From assembly GCA_017445875.1 (NCBI GenBank), contig JAFSRZ010000034.1:1-34058 (forward strand): a stretch of DNA of 34,058 nt. Reading direction: 5' to 3'. A program made the translations under genes and the position numbers. The notes beneath the pieces were generated by a model. The model had not been told where the DNA came from. It made no database searches and worked only from the letters and a program-made list of their open reading frames with translations. This stretch comes from Oscillospiraceae bacterium (lineage in GTDB: Bacteria; Bacillota; Clostridia; Oscillospirales; Oscillospiraceae). Positions 16,561 to 22,876 of the stretch are shown piece by piece (position 1 is the first letter of the stretch; every line of letters begins with the position of its first letter).

Positions 16561-16700
16561 CATCTCCCCTAAAGGGGTATTCGCGTTGAGCTAATCGAAA
16601 CCGGGTTGTCTAACCCCCCTAAATCCCCCCTTTCAGGGGGGGACTTTCCGTAACTTGTTTCTCGTCCCCACGCCCTGAAAGGGGAGGGGGACAGGGGGTG
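16561..16700. repeat. GC-rich palindromic intergenic block
   Basis: The 212-base gap between zapA and dut (16533-16744) holds a series of C-run/G-run palindromes: CCCCTAAAGGGG near 16565, a strong stem 16625-16642, and CCCTGAAAGGGG near 16673. None has a T run on the correct side. They could be a degenerate miniature repeat or RNA stems separating zapA from dut transcription. Confidence 0.55.
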
Positions 16701-16744
16701 GGGTTCCTAACTGAACGCCTGTGCGCCGTACCGGGGAGGGCGAT

Positions 16745-17368
16745 TCATTCTCCCTCGGCGGCGGTCTCCGTGACTTCTTCGGCTTCGGTTTCCGCTTCCA
16801 CTTCGGGCGCGGCTTCGGCTTCGACTTCGGGCGCGGGTTCAGTTTCGGCTTCCGGCGCTTCGACCGCGACTTCCTCCACGGCCTCCACTTTCACGGCTTC
16901 GGCCTTGGCCTTGCGCGTCTTGCGCGGACGCTTCGATTTCTCCACGATGTCCGCCATAGCGGCCTCGTCCAGCGGGAGCGCCGACGCCGTGTCGGTATCG
17001 GGCTTCTGGGCTTTTTGCAGACTCTTTTCGGCCTTGCTCAACGCCTTCTCGGCCTTTTCCAGTTTCTTTTGCAGACTGAGATTCTCGCGCTTGAACGCGT
17101 TCGCCTCGGCCTTGGCACTGGCTTCGGCGTCAAGGGCGCTCTTAATCTGTGCGCGGAGCTGTTCGTCGGTCAGGCGGACTTTGAACAGGTCATCGGCGAT
17201 ATTCAGCGCGGCCATAATTGCGGCGTCCATGCGACCCATACGCGTGGAAAGCATTTTCTGCATTTCGGCGTTGACGTGCATGCCGACGGCCTGTGTGTAC
17301 TCTATGGAATTTTCGGTAATCAGCTTGAACTCCTCGCCGCAGATTTTCACGGTAACGCTGTTGCTCAT
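16745..17368 (-). CDS. zapA: Cell division protein ZapA with acidic C-terminal extension
   Basis: A 207-residue FtsZ-ring accessory protein. The N-terminal ~80 residues match ZapA (VTVKICGEEFKL..., then helices around AAIMAALNIADDLFKV), which cross-links FtsZ filaments. A coiled coil follows (about 85-120, Glu/Lys/Leu), then an unusual Ala/Glu/Val/Pro low-complexity tail to the end. Typical ZapA is about 85-110 residues, so the tail nearly doubles it. ATG 17368 has a GAGAGGAG site upstream and a promoter at 17439. Confidence 0.88.
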   Translation of the reverse strand: MSNSVTVKICGEEFKLITENSIEYTQAVGMHVNAEMQKMLSTRMGRMDAAIMAALNIADDLFKVRLTDEQLRAQIKSALDAEASAKAEANAFKRENLSLQKKLEKAEKALSKAEKSLQKAQKPDTDTASALPLDEAAMADIVEKSKRPRKTRKAKAEAVKVEAVEEVAVEAPEAETEPAPEVEAEAAPEVEAETEAEEVTETAAEGE

Positions 17369-17438
17369 GGCAAATGCTCCTCTCAAATTGTATCATTTCC
17401 CGGTGTGCGCCGGGACGCGGTTTGACATCATCCGACTT

Positions 17439-17467
17439 ATTATAGCACAGTCCCGGCGCGAATGCCA
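17439..17467 (-). promoter_or_regulatory. Promoter of zapA
   Basis: On the minus strand, TATAAT (17439-17444) with a weaker TGGCAT -35 (17462-17467) at 17-base spacing, about 70 bases before the zapA start. Confidence 0.5.
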
Positions 17468-17525
17468 CAGGGAAACGTGATTCTTTCTGAAATTTTCAAC
17501 AAAAATTCGGGGAAATGTGGAAATA

Positions 17526-18293
17526 TTACGGAATGCCGTACAGGCGTTTGCCGTTGTCCCAAGTGGCGCGGGACATTTCCTCCACGCTGACGCCTTTCCA
17601 CTCCGCCAATTTCTGGATAATATACGGCAGGTTCCGACTGTCATTCCGCTTGCCGCGGTTCGGCACCGGCGACAGGTACGGCGAATCCGTCTCGACGACA
17701 ATTCTTTCCAGCGGCGTCACGGCGACGACTTCGGCGGCGCGACGTGCGTTCGGATACGTCACCGGGCCGTCGAAACCTAAATACCAGCCCCGCCGCACAA
17801 GTTCCGACGCCATTTCGGCGCTCCCGGAAAAGCAGTGGAACACGCCCCGCGCCTCCGGGTACTCCCGGACAATTGTCATACAATCGCCGTGGGCTTCGCG
17901 GTCGTGTACAATCACCGGAAGTTTCAGCTCCATGGACAATTCCAGTTGACGGCGGAAAATCATCTGCTGGAACTCTTTCGGGGGGTTCTCCTTCCAGTAG
18001 TAGTCAAGCCCGATTTCCCCGACCGCCACGACGCCCGGTTCCGCGCATAAGCGGCGGAGTTCGGCAAACTCGGCGTCACCGGCACCGGCACAGTCTCCGG
18101 GATGAAGTCCGACGGCGGCGCGGACGTGCGGGAAGCGCCGGGACAGTTCCACGGCGGCGCGGGACGAGGGAATGTCACAGCCGGGGTCTACGACCAGTTC
18201 CACCCCGGCGGCGGGCAGCGCCGACAGTACCGCGTCACGGTCGGCGTCAAAGCGTGTCGAATCATAGTGCGCGTGGGTGTCAAACAGCGGCAT
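17526..18293 (-). CDS. tatD: TatD family metal-dependent DNase
   Basis: A 255-residue TIM-barrel metallohydrolase of the TatD/YabD family, a 3'-5' exonuclease acting on DNA or RNA ends. Seen: metal-binding DTHAHYD (His7, His9), GEIGLDYY with the bridging Glu, PVIVHDREAH, VFHCFSG, and the ETDSPYLSP motif with the final Asp. Length is normal. ATG 18293 is chosen over the upstream frame because of the GGAGGAGACGGGA ribosome region. It follows rpsT, separated by a terminator-like hairpin. Confidence 0.95.
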   Translation of the reverse strand: MPLFDTHAHYDSTRFDADRDAVLSALPAAGVELVVDPGCDIPSSRAAVELSRRFPHVRAAVGLHPGDCAGAGDAEFAELRRLCAEPGVVAVGEIGLDYYWKENPPKEFQQMIFRRQLELSMELKLPVIVHDREAHGDCMTIVREYPEARGVFHCFSGSAEMASELVRRGWYLGFDGPVTYPNARRAAEVVAVTPLERIVVETDSPYLSPVPNRGKRNDSRNLPYIIQKLAEWKGVSVEEMSRATWDNGKRLYGIP

Positions 18294-18310
18294 AGCGTCC
18301 CGTCTCCTCC

Positions 18311-18361
18311 AATAAAAGAACATCCCCCCGAACCACTACATAACAGCGCGGCTTGGGGGGT
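18311..18361 (-). terminator. Terminator-like hairpin after rpsT
   Basis: An imperfect stem (arms about 18322-18332 and 18350-18361, six G-C pairs at the base) followed in minus-strand sense by TTCTTTTATT. It lies just before the tatD ribosome site. Confidence 0.6.
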
Positions 18362-18367
18362 CACATG

Positions 18368-18631
18368 TCAGCCAACCTGATTGAGTTTCAAGGTCATGGC
18401 GCTTTTTTTGTGGGCGGCGGCGTTTCTGTGGAGTACGCCACGCGCCACGGCTTGGTCGACCTTCTTGACCGCCACGCGGTACGCGGTTTCGGCTACGGCG
18501 CGGTCATTCTCGGCGACAGCGGCCTCGAACTTTTTGACGGCGGTTTTCATATCGGATTTCCGGGCGCGGTTGCGGGCGTTCCGGGCTTTCCCGATGAGGT
18601 CACGCTTCTTGGCGGACTTGATATTCGGCAA
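18368..18631 (-). CDS. rpsT: 30S ribosomal protein S20
   Basis: An 87-residue basic helical protein that binds 16S rRNA near the base of the small subunit. Seen: the family-typical N terminus (M)PNIKSAKKRD and the following Lys/Arg/Ala helix text, ending in KKSAMTLKLNQVG. The start is TTG 18631, chosen by a near-ideal AAAGGAGGG site a few bases upstream and by the conserved Pro at position 2. The longer open frame starting at 18835 is not used. It has its own promoter at 18674. Confidence 0.95.
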   Translation of the reverse strand: MPNIKSAKKRDLIGKARNARNRARKSDMKTAVKKFEAAVAENDRAVAETAYRVAVKKVDQAVARGVLHRNAAAHKKSAMTLKLNQVG

Positions 18632-18673
18632 TGTGATTCCCTCCTTTCCGAATGTTACGTTACACGGACAGAC

Positions 18674-18702
18674 ATTGTACCAGATGATTCCACGGAATGC
18701 AA
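18674..18702 (-). promoter_or_regulatory. Promoter of rpsT
   Basis: On the minus strand, TTGCAT (18697-18702) and TACAAT (18674-18679) are separated by 17 bases, 40 bases upstream of the TTG start. Confidence 0.7.
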
Positions 18703-18782
18703 GGGGGTTTGGGACTTTTTTTTCCGTGTATGTGTACGCGGAATACAACTGCATTATGAACCTGATTCGCGCCAGAACCCGT

Positions 18783-18825
18783 AAAAAATCCCCCTCCTTT
18801 TCATCGGGAAGGGGGAGATTTTTTT
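18783..18825 (-). terminator. Terminator of lysS, bidirectional form
   Basis: A G/C-rich stem (C run 18790-18797, G run 18807-18815) with A/T tracts on both sides (18783-18788 and 18819-18825). The lysS stop codon sits in the upstream tract. Confidence 0.85.
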
Positions 18826-20321
18826 CAAAAGTCAAGAGGCCTCATCGTCGGGAACAAAATCACGTCCCGGATTGAATCCGAGTTCGTCAACATCATCACA
18901 CAGCGGTCAATGCCGATACCCAGTCCGCCCGTTGGAGGCATGCCGTATTCCATAGCGGTCAGGAAGTCCTCGTCGAGCATTTCGGCCTCGTCGTCACCGC
19001 GCTCGCGGAGTTCGGCCTGCTTCCGGAAACGTTCCCGCTGGTCAATGGGGTCGTTCAACTCCGAATAGGCGTTGCCCATTTCACTGCGGCAGATGAAGCA
19101 CTCGAAACGCTCCGTCAGACGCGGGTCTTGCGGGGAACGTTTCGTCAGCGGCGACACCTCTACCGGATACATCGTGATAAATGTCGGCTGAATCAAATGT
19201 TCCTCTACTCTCTGGTCGAAACAGGCATAGAGCGCGTTACCCCATGTCTTTTCGGCGCTGTCTGCGAGTTCGACGCCCTTTGCTTTCGCGGCGGCGACGG
19301 CCTCCGCGTCACCGGTAATCGCGCCGAAGTCAATGCCGACGTACTCTTTCACGGCGTCGACCATCGTCACGCGAGGCCAGCCCGGCGACAAATTAAGGTG
19401 TTGGCCTTGCCAGTCCAGTTCGTAGCCGCCCAGAATTTCTTTCGCCGCGCCCGATAAAATCCCCTCCGTGATGTCCATCATGCCGTGGAAGTCCGTGTAG
19501 GCCTGATACAGTTCCACACTCGTGAACTCCGGGTTATGTTTCGGGTCCATGCCCTCGTTGCGGAAAATGCGTCCGATTTCGTACACTCTGTCCATGCCGC
19601 CGACAATCAGGCGCTTCAACGGTAACTCGGTTGCGATTCTCAGGTACATGTCAATGTCAAGCGTGTTGTGGTGCGTGACGAACGGACGCGCCGCCGCGCC
19701 GCCAGAAATCGTGTTCAGTACCGGCGTCTCAACTTCCATGTAGCCCAAGTTATCCAGATACGTCCGCACAAAGCGGATAAAGCGTGACCGGATGACGAAA
19801 TTCCGCTTCACTTCCGGGTTGACCATCAAATCCACGTAGCGCTGTCTATAGCGGAGTTCGCGGTCTTGGAGACCGTGGAACTTCTCCGGCAACGGCAACA
19901 GTGACTTGGACAACAGTGTAATTTCCTTGGCGCGGACACTCATTTCCCCGCGCTGTGTGCGGAACACTGTCCCGAATACGCCCACAATGTCGCCGATGTC
20001 GTACTTTTTGAAGCGCTTGTAGTCGTCGGCGTCCATTTCGTCCTGACGGGCGTATAGCTGAATGCGTCCATCCCTGTCCTGAATGTCGCAGAAACTGACT
20101 TTGCCCATGCCGCGCTTACTCATGAGGCGTCCGGCTATTCTGACAGGTTCGCCCTCTAATTCGTCGAAACGTTCCTTGATTTGCGCCGAAGTTGTGTCCC
20201 AGTCAAAGCGGGTAATCTGGAAGGGGTCGCGCCCCTCGGCCTGTAACGCCGCTAACTTCTCGCGCCGGATACGGGTTTGTTCGCCGAAATCCTGTTCCGT
20301 ATTATTGTTTTCGTTCGCCAT
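18825..20321 (-). CDS. lysS: Lysyl-tRNA synthetase, class II
   Basis: A 498-residue class IIb synthetase that charges tRNA-Lys. Layout: a short charged N-terminal extension, an OB-fold anticodon domain (about 55-160; VRIAGRLMSKRGMGK...FCDIQDRDGRIQLY), then the catalytic core with motif 2 (EIGRIFRNEGMDPKHNPEF) and motif 3 (GIGIDRCVMMLTNSDSIRDV) and the LFPTMRP ending typical of LysS. A GGGAG site precedes ATG 20321, and its own promoter lies at 20356. In Clostridia greA commonly lies just upstream; here greA is separated by the NYN insert. Confidence 0.97.
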   Translation of the reverse strand: MANENNNTEQDFGEQTRIRREKLAALQAEGRDPFQITRFDWDTTSAQIKERFDELEGEPVRIAGRLMSKRGMGKVSFCDIQDRDGRIQLYARQDEMDADDYKRFKKYDIGDIVGVFGTVFRTQRGEMSVRAKEITLLSKSLLPLPEKFHGLQDRELRYRQRYVDLMVNPEVKRNFVIRSRFIRFVRTYLDNLGYMEVETPVLNTISGGAAARPFVTHHNTLDIDMYLRIATELPLKRLIVGGMDRVYEIGRIFRNEGMDPKHNPEFTSVELYQAYTDFHGMMDITEGILSGAAKEILGGYELDWQGQHLNLSPGWPRVTMVDAVKEYVGIDFGAITGDAEAVAAAKAKGVELADSAEKTWGNALYACFDQRVEEHLIQPTFITMYPVEVSPLTKRSPQDPRLTERFECFICRSEMGNAYSELNDPIDQRERFRKQAELRERGDDEAEMLDEDFLTAMEYGMPPTGGLGIGIDRCVMMLTNSDSIRDVILFPTMRPLDF

Positions 20322-20355
20322 AATTTCTCCCTTACTGTTTGTATTTTGTTGATAA

Positions 20356-20385
20356 ATTATATTCCATTTCCGTGTTGTTTGTCAA
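20356..20385 (-). promoter_or_regulatory. Promoter of lysS
   Basis: On the minus strand, consensus TTGACA (20380-20385) and TATAAT (20356-20361) with an 18-base spacer, in an AT-rich patch. It lets lysS be transcribed independently of greA. Confidence 0.75.
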
Positions 20386-20511
20386 TCTGGAAACGTTGCA
20401 ATTAGTGTAAAATTTTTAGGGAATCGCCCTTGAATTTGATAAACACACTGGATTTATTGATTTTACACATTATTAAAAACGGAAATATGTCCTATTTCGG
20501 CACATTTTGGC

Positions 20512-20540
20512 TTGACTTGTCGAAAAAAATATGATATAAG
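20512..20540 (+). promoter_or_regulatory. Promoter of the NYN gene
   Basis: TTGACT (20512-20517) and TATAAG (20535-20540) are separated by 17 bases, within a clearly AT-rich stretch (20340-20590). Confidence 0.7.
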
Positions 20541-20592
20541 AAATTTGTTGGTATTTTTCACATCTGTCAGCTACACGAAAGGAGCATGTCCC

Positions 20593-21144
20593 ATGGTACG
20601 AACCGCTATTTTTATTGATGAGGGCTATTGGATGAAGGTCTTGGATGGATTCGGACGCCCTAAAATTGACTATAGCAAATTCAGTACCTTTCTGGCAAGA
20701 GGTGAATCAATTTTGCGCGTCTATTATTATACCGCCTTGCCCTATCGCGGAAAGATTCCTACGAAGGAAGAACAAACCCGTTATGAGAAGAAACAGGGTT
20801 TTCTCAACAGTCTCAGTCGGCTTGATTTTTACGAGGTTCGTTGCGGTAAGTTAAAACGGATGTTCGATGAAAACGGAAAATCTGTCTTTCAACAGAAGCG
20901 TGTGGACACATTGATGACGTGCGACCTGCTCCGCCTGACCTACAAGGCACGTATGGACAGAGCCGTAATTGTCACAGGGGATTCGGATTTCATTCCCGCA
21001 ATTCAGATTACGAAAGACGAAGGCGTGCAAATTGAACTCGTGTACGGCGGAGACAAATATCTTCCGAGCAACGATTTACTGTTGCTTGCGGATACCCGGC
21101 GAGAATTGACGCAGGACGATTTAGACGTGTTCAAACTTGTCTGA
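20593..21144 (+). CDS. NYN-domain (LabA/DUF88-type) nuclease-like protein
   Basis: A 183-residue soluble protein with the NYN fold, a PIN-like RNase family. Seen: IFIDEGYW with Asp9, KRVDTLMTCDLL (Asp105, Asp111), and VIVTGDSDFIPAI (Asp130, Asp132), the acidic set that binds metal in NYN/PIN nucleases. It is probably an RNA-cleaving enzyme, target unknown. ATG 20593 follows a GGAGCATG site, so the longer frame from 20512 is rejected. The gene lies on the opposite strand to its neighbours, has its own promoter, and its surroundings are more AT-rich than the rest of the window, consistent with a transferred cassette between greA and lysS. No terminator with a T run is evident directly after it. 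Confidence 0.88.
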   Translation: MVRTAIFIDEGYWMKVLDGFGRPKIDYSKFSTFLARGESILRVYYYTALPYRGKIPTKEEQTRYEKKQGFLNSLSRLDFYEVRCGKLKRMFDENGKSVFQQKRVDTLMTCDLLRLTYKARMDRAVIVTGDSDFIPAIQITKDEGVQIELVYGGDKYLPSNDLLLLADTRRELTQDDLDVFKLV

Positions 21145-21215
21145 AATTCACCTGATTTCAACAAATATGCCTGAGAGTCTGGTAACTTCCACAAGTTTCA
21201 GGCTCCTTGTGTGTT

Positions 21216-21253
21216 GCGGTTTTCTGACGTAACAAAAATTTTTACAAAACCGC
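21216..21253. repeat. Inverted repeat abutting the sRNA promoter
   Basis: GCGGTTTT (21216-21223) and AAAACCGC (21246-21253) form an 8-bp inverted repeat. Its right arm touches the -35 box at 21254. The spacing and position suggest an operator or an RNA stem. Confidence 0.55.
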
Positions 21254-21282
21254 TTGACAATGCTTATAAAGTGGTGTACAAT
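21254..21282 (+). promoter_or_regulatory. Strong promoter with no ORF behind it
   Basis: A perfect TTGACA (21254-21259) and TACAAT (21277-21282) with 17-base spacing. The only downstream features are an RNA stem and a terminator about 95 bases on. Confidence 0.8.
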
Positions 21283-21288
21283 ATATCA

Positions 21289-21378
21289 TACTTAATAGAC
21301 GCCCCATTCTGGTTTGAATGGCGGTTTTAATGTTTGTTACGCTTACAAAAAAGGCACCCTGTAAAGGGTGTCTTTTTT
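21289..21378 (+). ncRNA. Candidate small RNA (about 90 nt)
   Basis: The region starts about 7 bases after a consensus promoter -10 box and ends at an intrinsic terminator. Inside, CGCC..ATTC pairs with GAATGGCG around 21300-21323 (bulged stem), then comes an unpaired U-rich stretch and the terminator stem. The only ORF that fits is 19 codons and runs through the terminator. No known RNA family is recognised. It could be the leader or short transcript of the insert rather than a true sRNA. Confidence 0.5.
21347..21378. terminator. Bidirectional terminator (sRNA and greA)
   Basis: An eight-pair stem (21353-21360 with 21365-21372, one G-U), loop GTAA, with six As before and six Ts after. It ends the (+) RNA and the convergent greA transcript. 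Confidence 0.85.
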
Positions 21379-21393
21379 GTGCTGTGTAAGGTC

Positions 21394-21873
21394 TTAGCGC
21401 TCAATCTTGACCAGCTTGTAGACGATATTCCCCCGCGGCGCTTCCACGGTGACAGTATCGCCCTCCTGCCTGCCCAGAAACGCCTTCCCGAACGGCGAAT
21501 CCTCCGAAATAATGCCGTGCATGGGGTCGGACTCCTGCGAGCCGACAATCTTATAGGGAGGCATTTTGTTTCCGGACGCGTCCGCAACCGTCACGACACT
21601 GCCGATTGTCACCACGTTCGACGGCGCGGCGCTCTCGTCGACAATCACGACGTGTTGCAGGATTTCCTCCAGTTCGGCGATACGGGAGTAAAGTTTCCCC
21701 TGTTCGTTCTTGGCCTCGTCGTACTCGCTGTTCTCGGACAAGTCCCCGAAGCCACGCGCCACTTTAATCTGTTCGGCGACTTCATCGGAGCGCGTCGTCT
21801 TGAGATACGTCAATTCCTCGCGCAATTCCTCGGCGCGGGACGCGCTCATCTTATATTCCTTTTCCACTGCCAT
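21394..21873 (-). CDS. greA: Transcription elongation factor GreA
   Basis: A 159-residue factor that enters the RNA polymerase secondary channel and stimulates cleavage of backtracked RNA. Seen: the N-terminal antiparallel coiled coil ending with the GDLSENSEYDEAK tip (the acidic Asp/Glu residues act at the polymerase active site), then the C-terminal FKBP-like domain (ISEDSPFGKAFLGRQEGDTVTVEAPRG). Length is normal. The promoter is at 21912 and an AAGGATG site lies upstream of ATG 21873. Confidence 0.97.
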   Translation of the reverse strand: MAVEKEYKMSASRAEELREELTYLKTTRSDEVAEQIKVARGFGDLSENSEYDEAKNEQGKLYSRIAELEEILQHVVIVDESAAPSNVVTIGSVVTVADASGNKMPPYKIVGSQESDPMHGIISEDSPFGKAFLGRQEGDTVTVEAPRGNIVYKLVKIER

Positions 21874-21911
21874 AGAGTAGCATCCTTTCTGAAACGGAAC
21901 TGTGTTCCCGT

Positions 21912-21940
21912 ATTATAAGGCGGGGCGGATAACCTGTCAA
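21912..21940 (-). promoter_or_regulatory. Promoter of greA
   Basis: On the minus strand, perfect TTGACA (21935-21940) and TATAAT (21912-21917) with 17-base spacing. Confidence 0.85.
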
Positions 21941-21976
21941 GCGCGTACATGTAAAATTTTGATTGGGAGTTCCCAT

Positions 21977-22876
21977 TTACATGGCCTCGTAGGGTTCCAG
22001 CAACCGGACATTCCCGTAATAGTCCAGAAACTCGCCGTCGACCAGATAACGCACCTCCCGGACACTCTCCAGCGCGTGTAAGGAGCGGTCGAGCGACAAC
22101 AGCGCCAGCGACACATTTACATTGTCGGGCAACGTCTCCAAGAGCGCCGACGACAGATTGACAAAACAAATATCGTCCTCCTGCCACACCGAACGCACCC
22201 GGAACCCCTCCGGGAACGCGTCGGACAGGTCGCGGTTTTCGGGGCCGTTCTCGACGGCGTGTGCCACGACTTCTACTTGTGTGTCGCCCTCGTACAGATT
22301 CAACGTCCGTTCCTCCGGCACCAGTTCCCCGGACGCGTCCGGGAAGTACAGCGGCACCGTGACCGTACCCACGACATCGCCGTCCGGTAACAACAACACG
22401 TCCCGCGCCGTGAACGACTGTCTGTCACGGTAATCAAGCGTCTGTCCGCCGACCGTGATACGCACCATCGAAATTTCGGGAATCTGCGTCAGTGTCAGCG
22501 TGACGGCGTAATCGGCGAGTGTCAGCCCGATTCCCGACAGCGACGCGTAAGGCCGCGAAAAGTCAACCGTCGCCCGACTGCCTTCGAGTGTCACCGTGTT
22601 GAGTACGGTTCCGGCGGGTAACGTGTTCCGGTAGGCGTCGGCGTCGGAGCCGCGTAACAGCGCCGACAACAACGCCCGCGCCGTATCCTCCGGGGCGGCA
22701 TCGGGGTCGACAGGCACCGCCGACGGCACCGCCTGTAACGCCCCACTCCCGGCGGCGTCGCGCAGGTCGCCGCGCAGGAAGTACAGCGAATAATATTCGG
22801 GCTTGCGCCCGGAATCGAGCCGCGCCCCGCAACCCGTCAGGAGCGCGAACACACACAGCCACGCCGCAACTCTCAT
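21977..22876 (-). CDS. GerMN-domain lipoprotein
   Basis: A 299-residue exported lipoprotein. The N terminus MRVAAWLCVFALLTGC carries a lipobox with Cys16 as the lipidation site. After it come two regions resembling GerMN (sporulation/germination) domains: about 65-165 (ARALLSALL..., GSRATVDFS, VTLTLTQIPEISMVRITVGG) and about 185-285 (VPLYFP.., EDDICFVNLSS, LALLSLDRSLHALESVREVRYLVDG). ATG 22876 overlaps the stop of the upstream BspA-like gene as ATGA. It is the last gene of a response regulator-kinase-surface protein operon. In Actinobacteria the GerMN lipoprotein LpqB is encoded after mtrAB and modulates the kinase, and a similar role is plausible here by inference. Confidence 0.85.
   Translation of the reverse strand: MRVAAWLCVFALLTGCGARLDSGRKPEYYSLYFLRGDLRDAAGSGALQAVPSAVPVDPDAAPEDTARALLSALLRGSDADAYRNTLPAGTVLNTVTLEGSRATVDFSRPYASLSGIGLTLADYAVTLTLTQIPEISMVRITVGGQTLDYRDRQSFTARDVLLLPDGDVVGTVTVPLYFPDASGELVPEERTLNLYEGDTQVEVVAHAVENGPENRDLSDAFPEGFRVRSVWQEDDICFVNLSSALLETLPDNVNVSLALLSLDRSLHALESVREVRYLVDGEFLDYYGNVRLLEPYEAM

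Noticed and set aside
18632-18835. N-terminal extension of S20
   Set aside because: The long frame lacks family similarity, includes the lysS terminator, and the TTG start at 18631 has a near-perfect ribosome site.
21330-21389. 19-codon peptide with CxxCxxC reading through the sRNA terminator
   Set aside because: It has only a weak ribosome site, and most of its codons are the terminator stem itself, so the cysteine pattern is likely chance.
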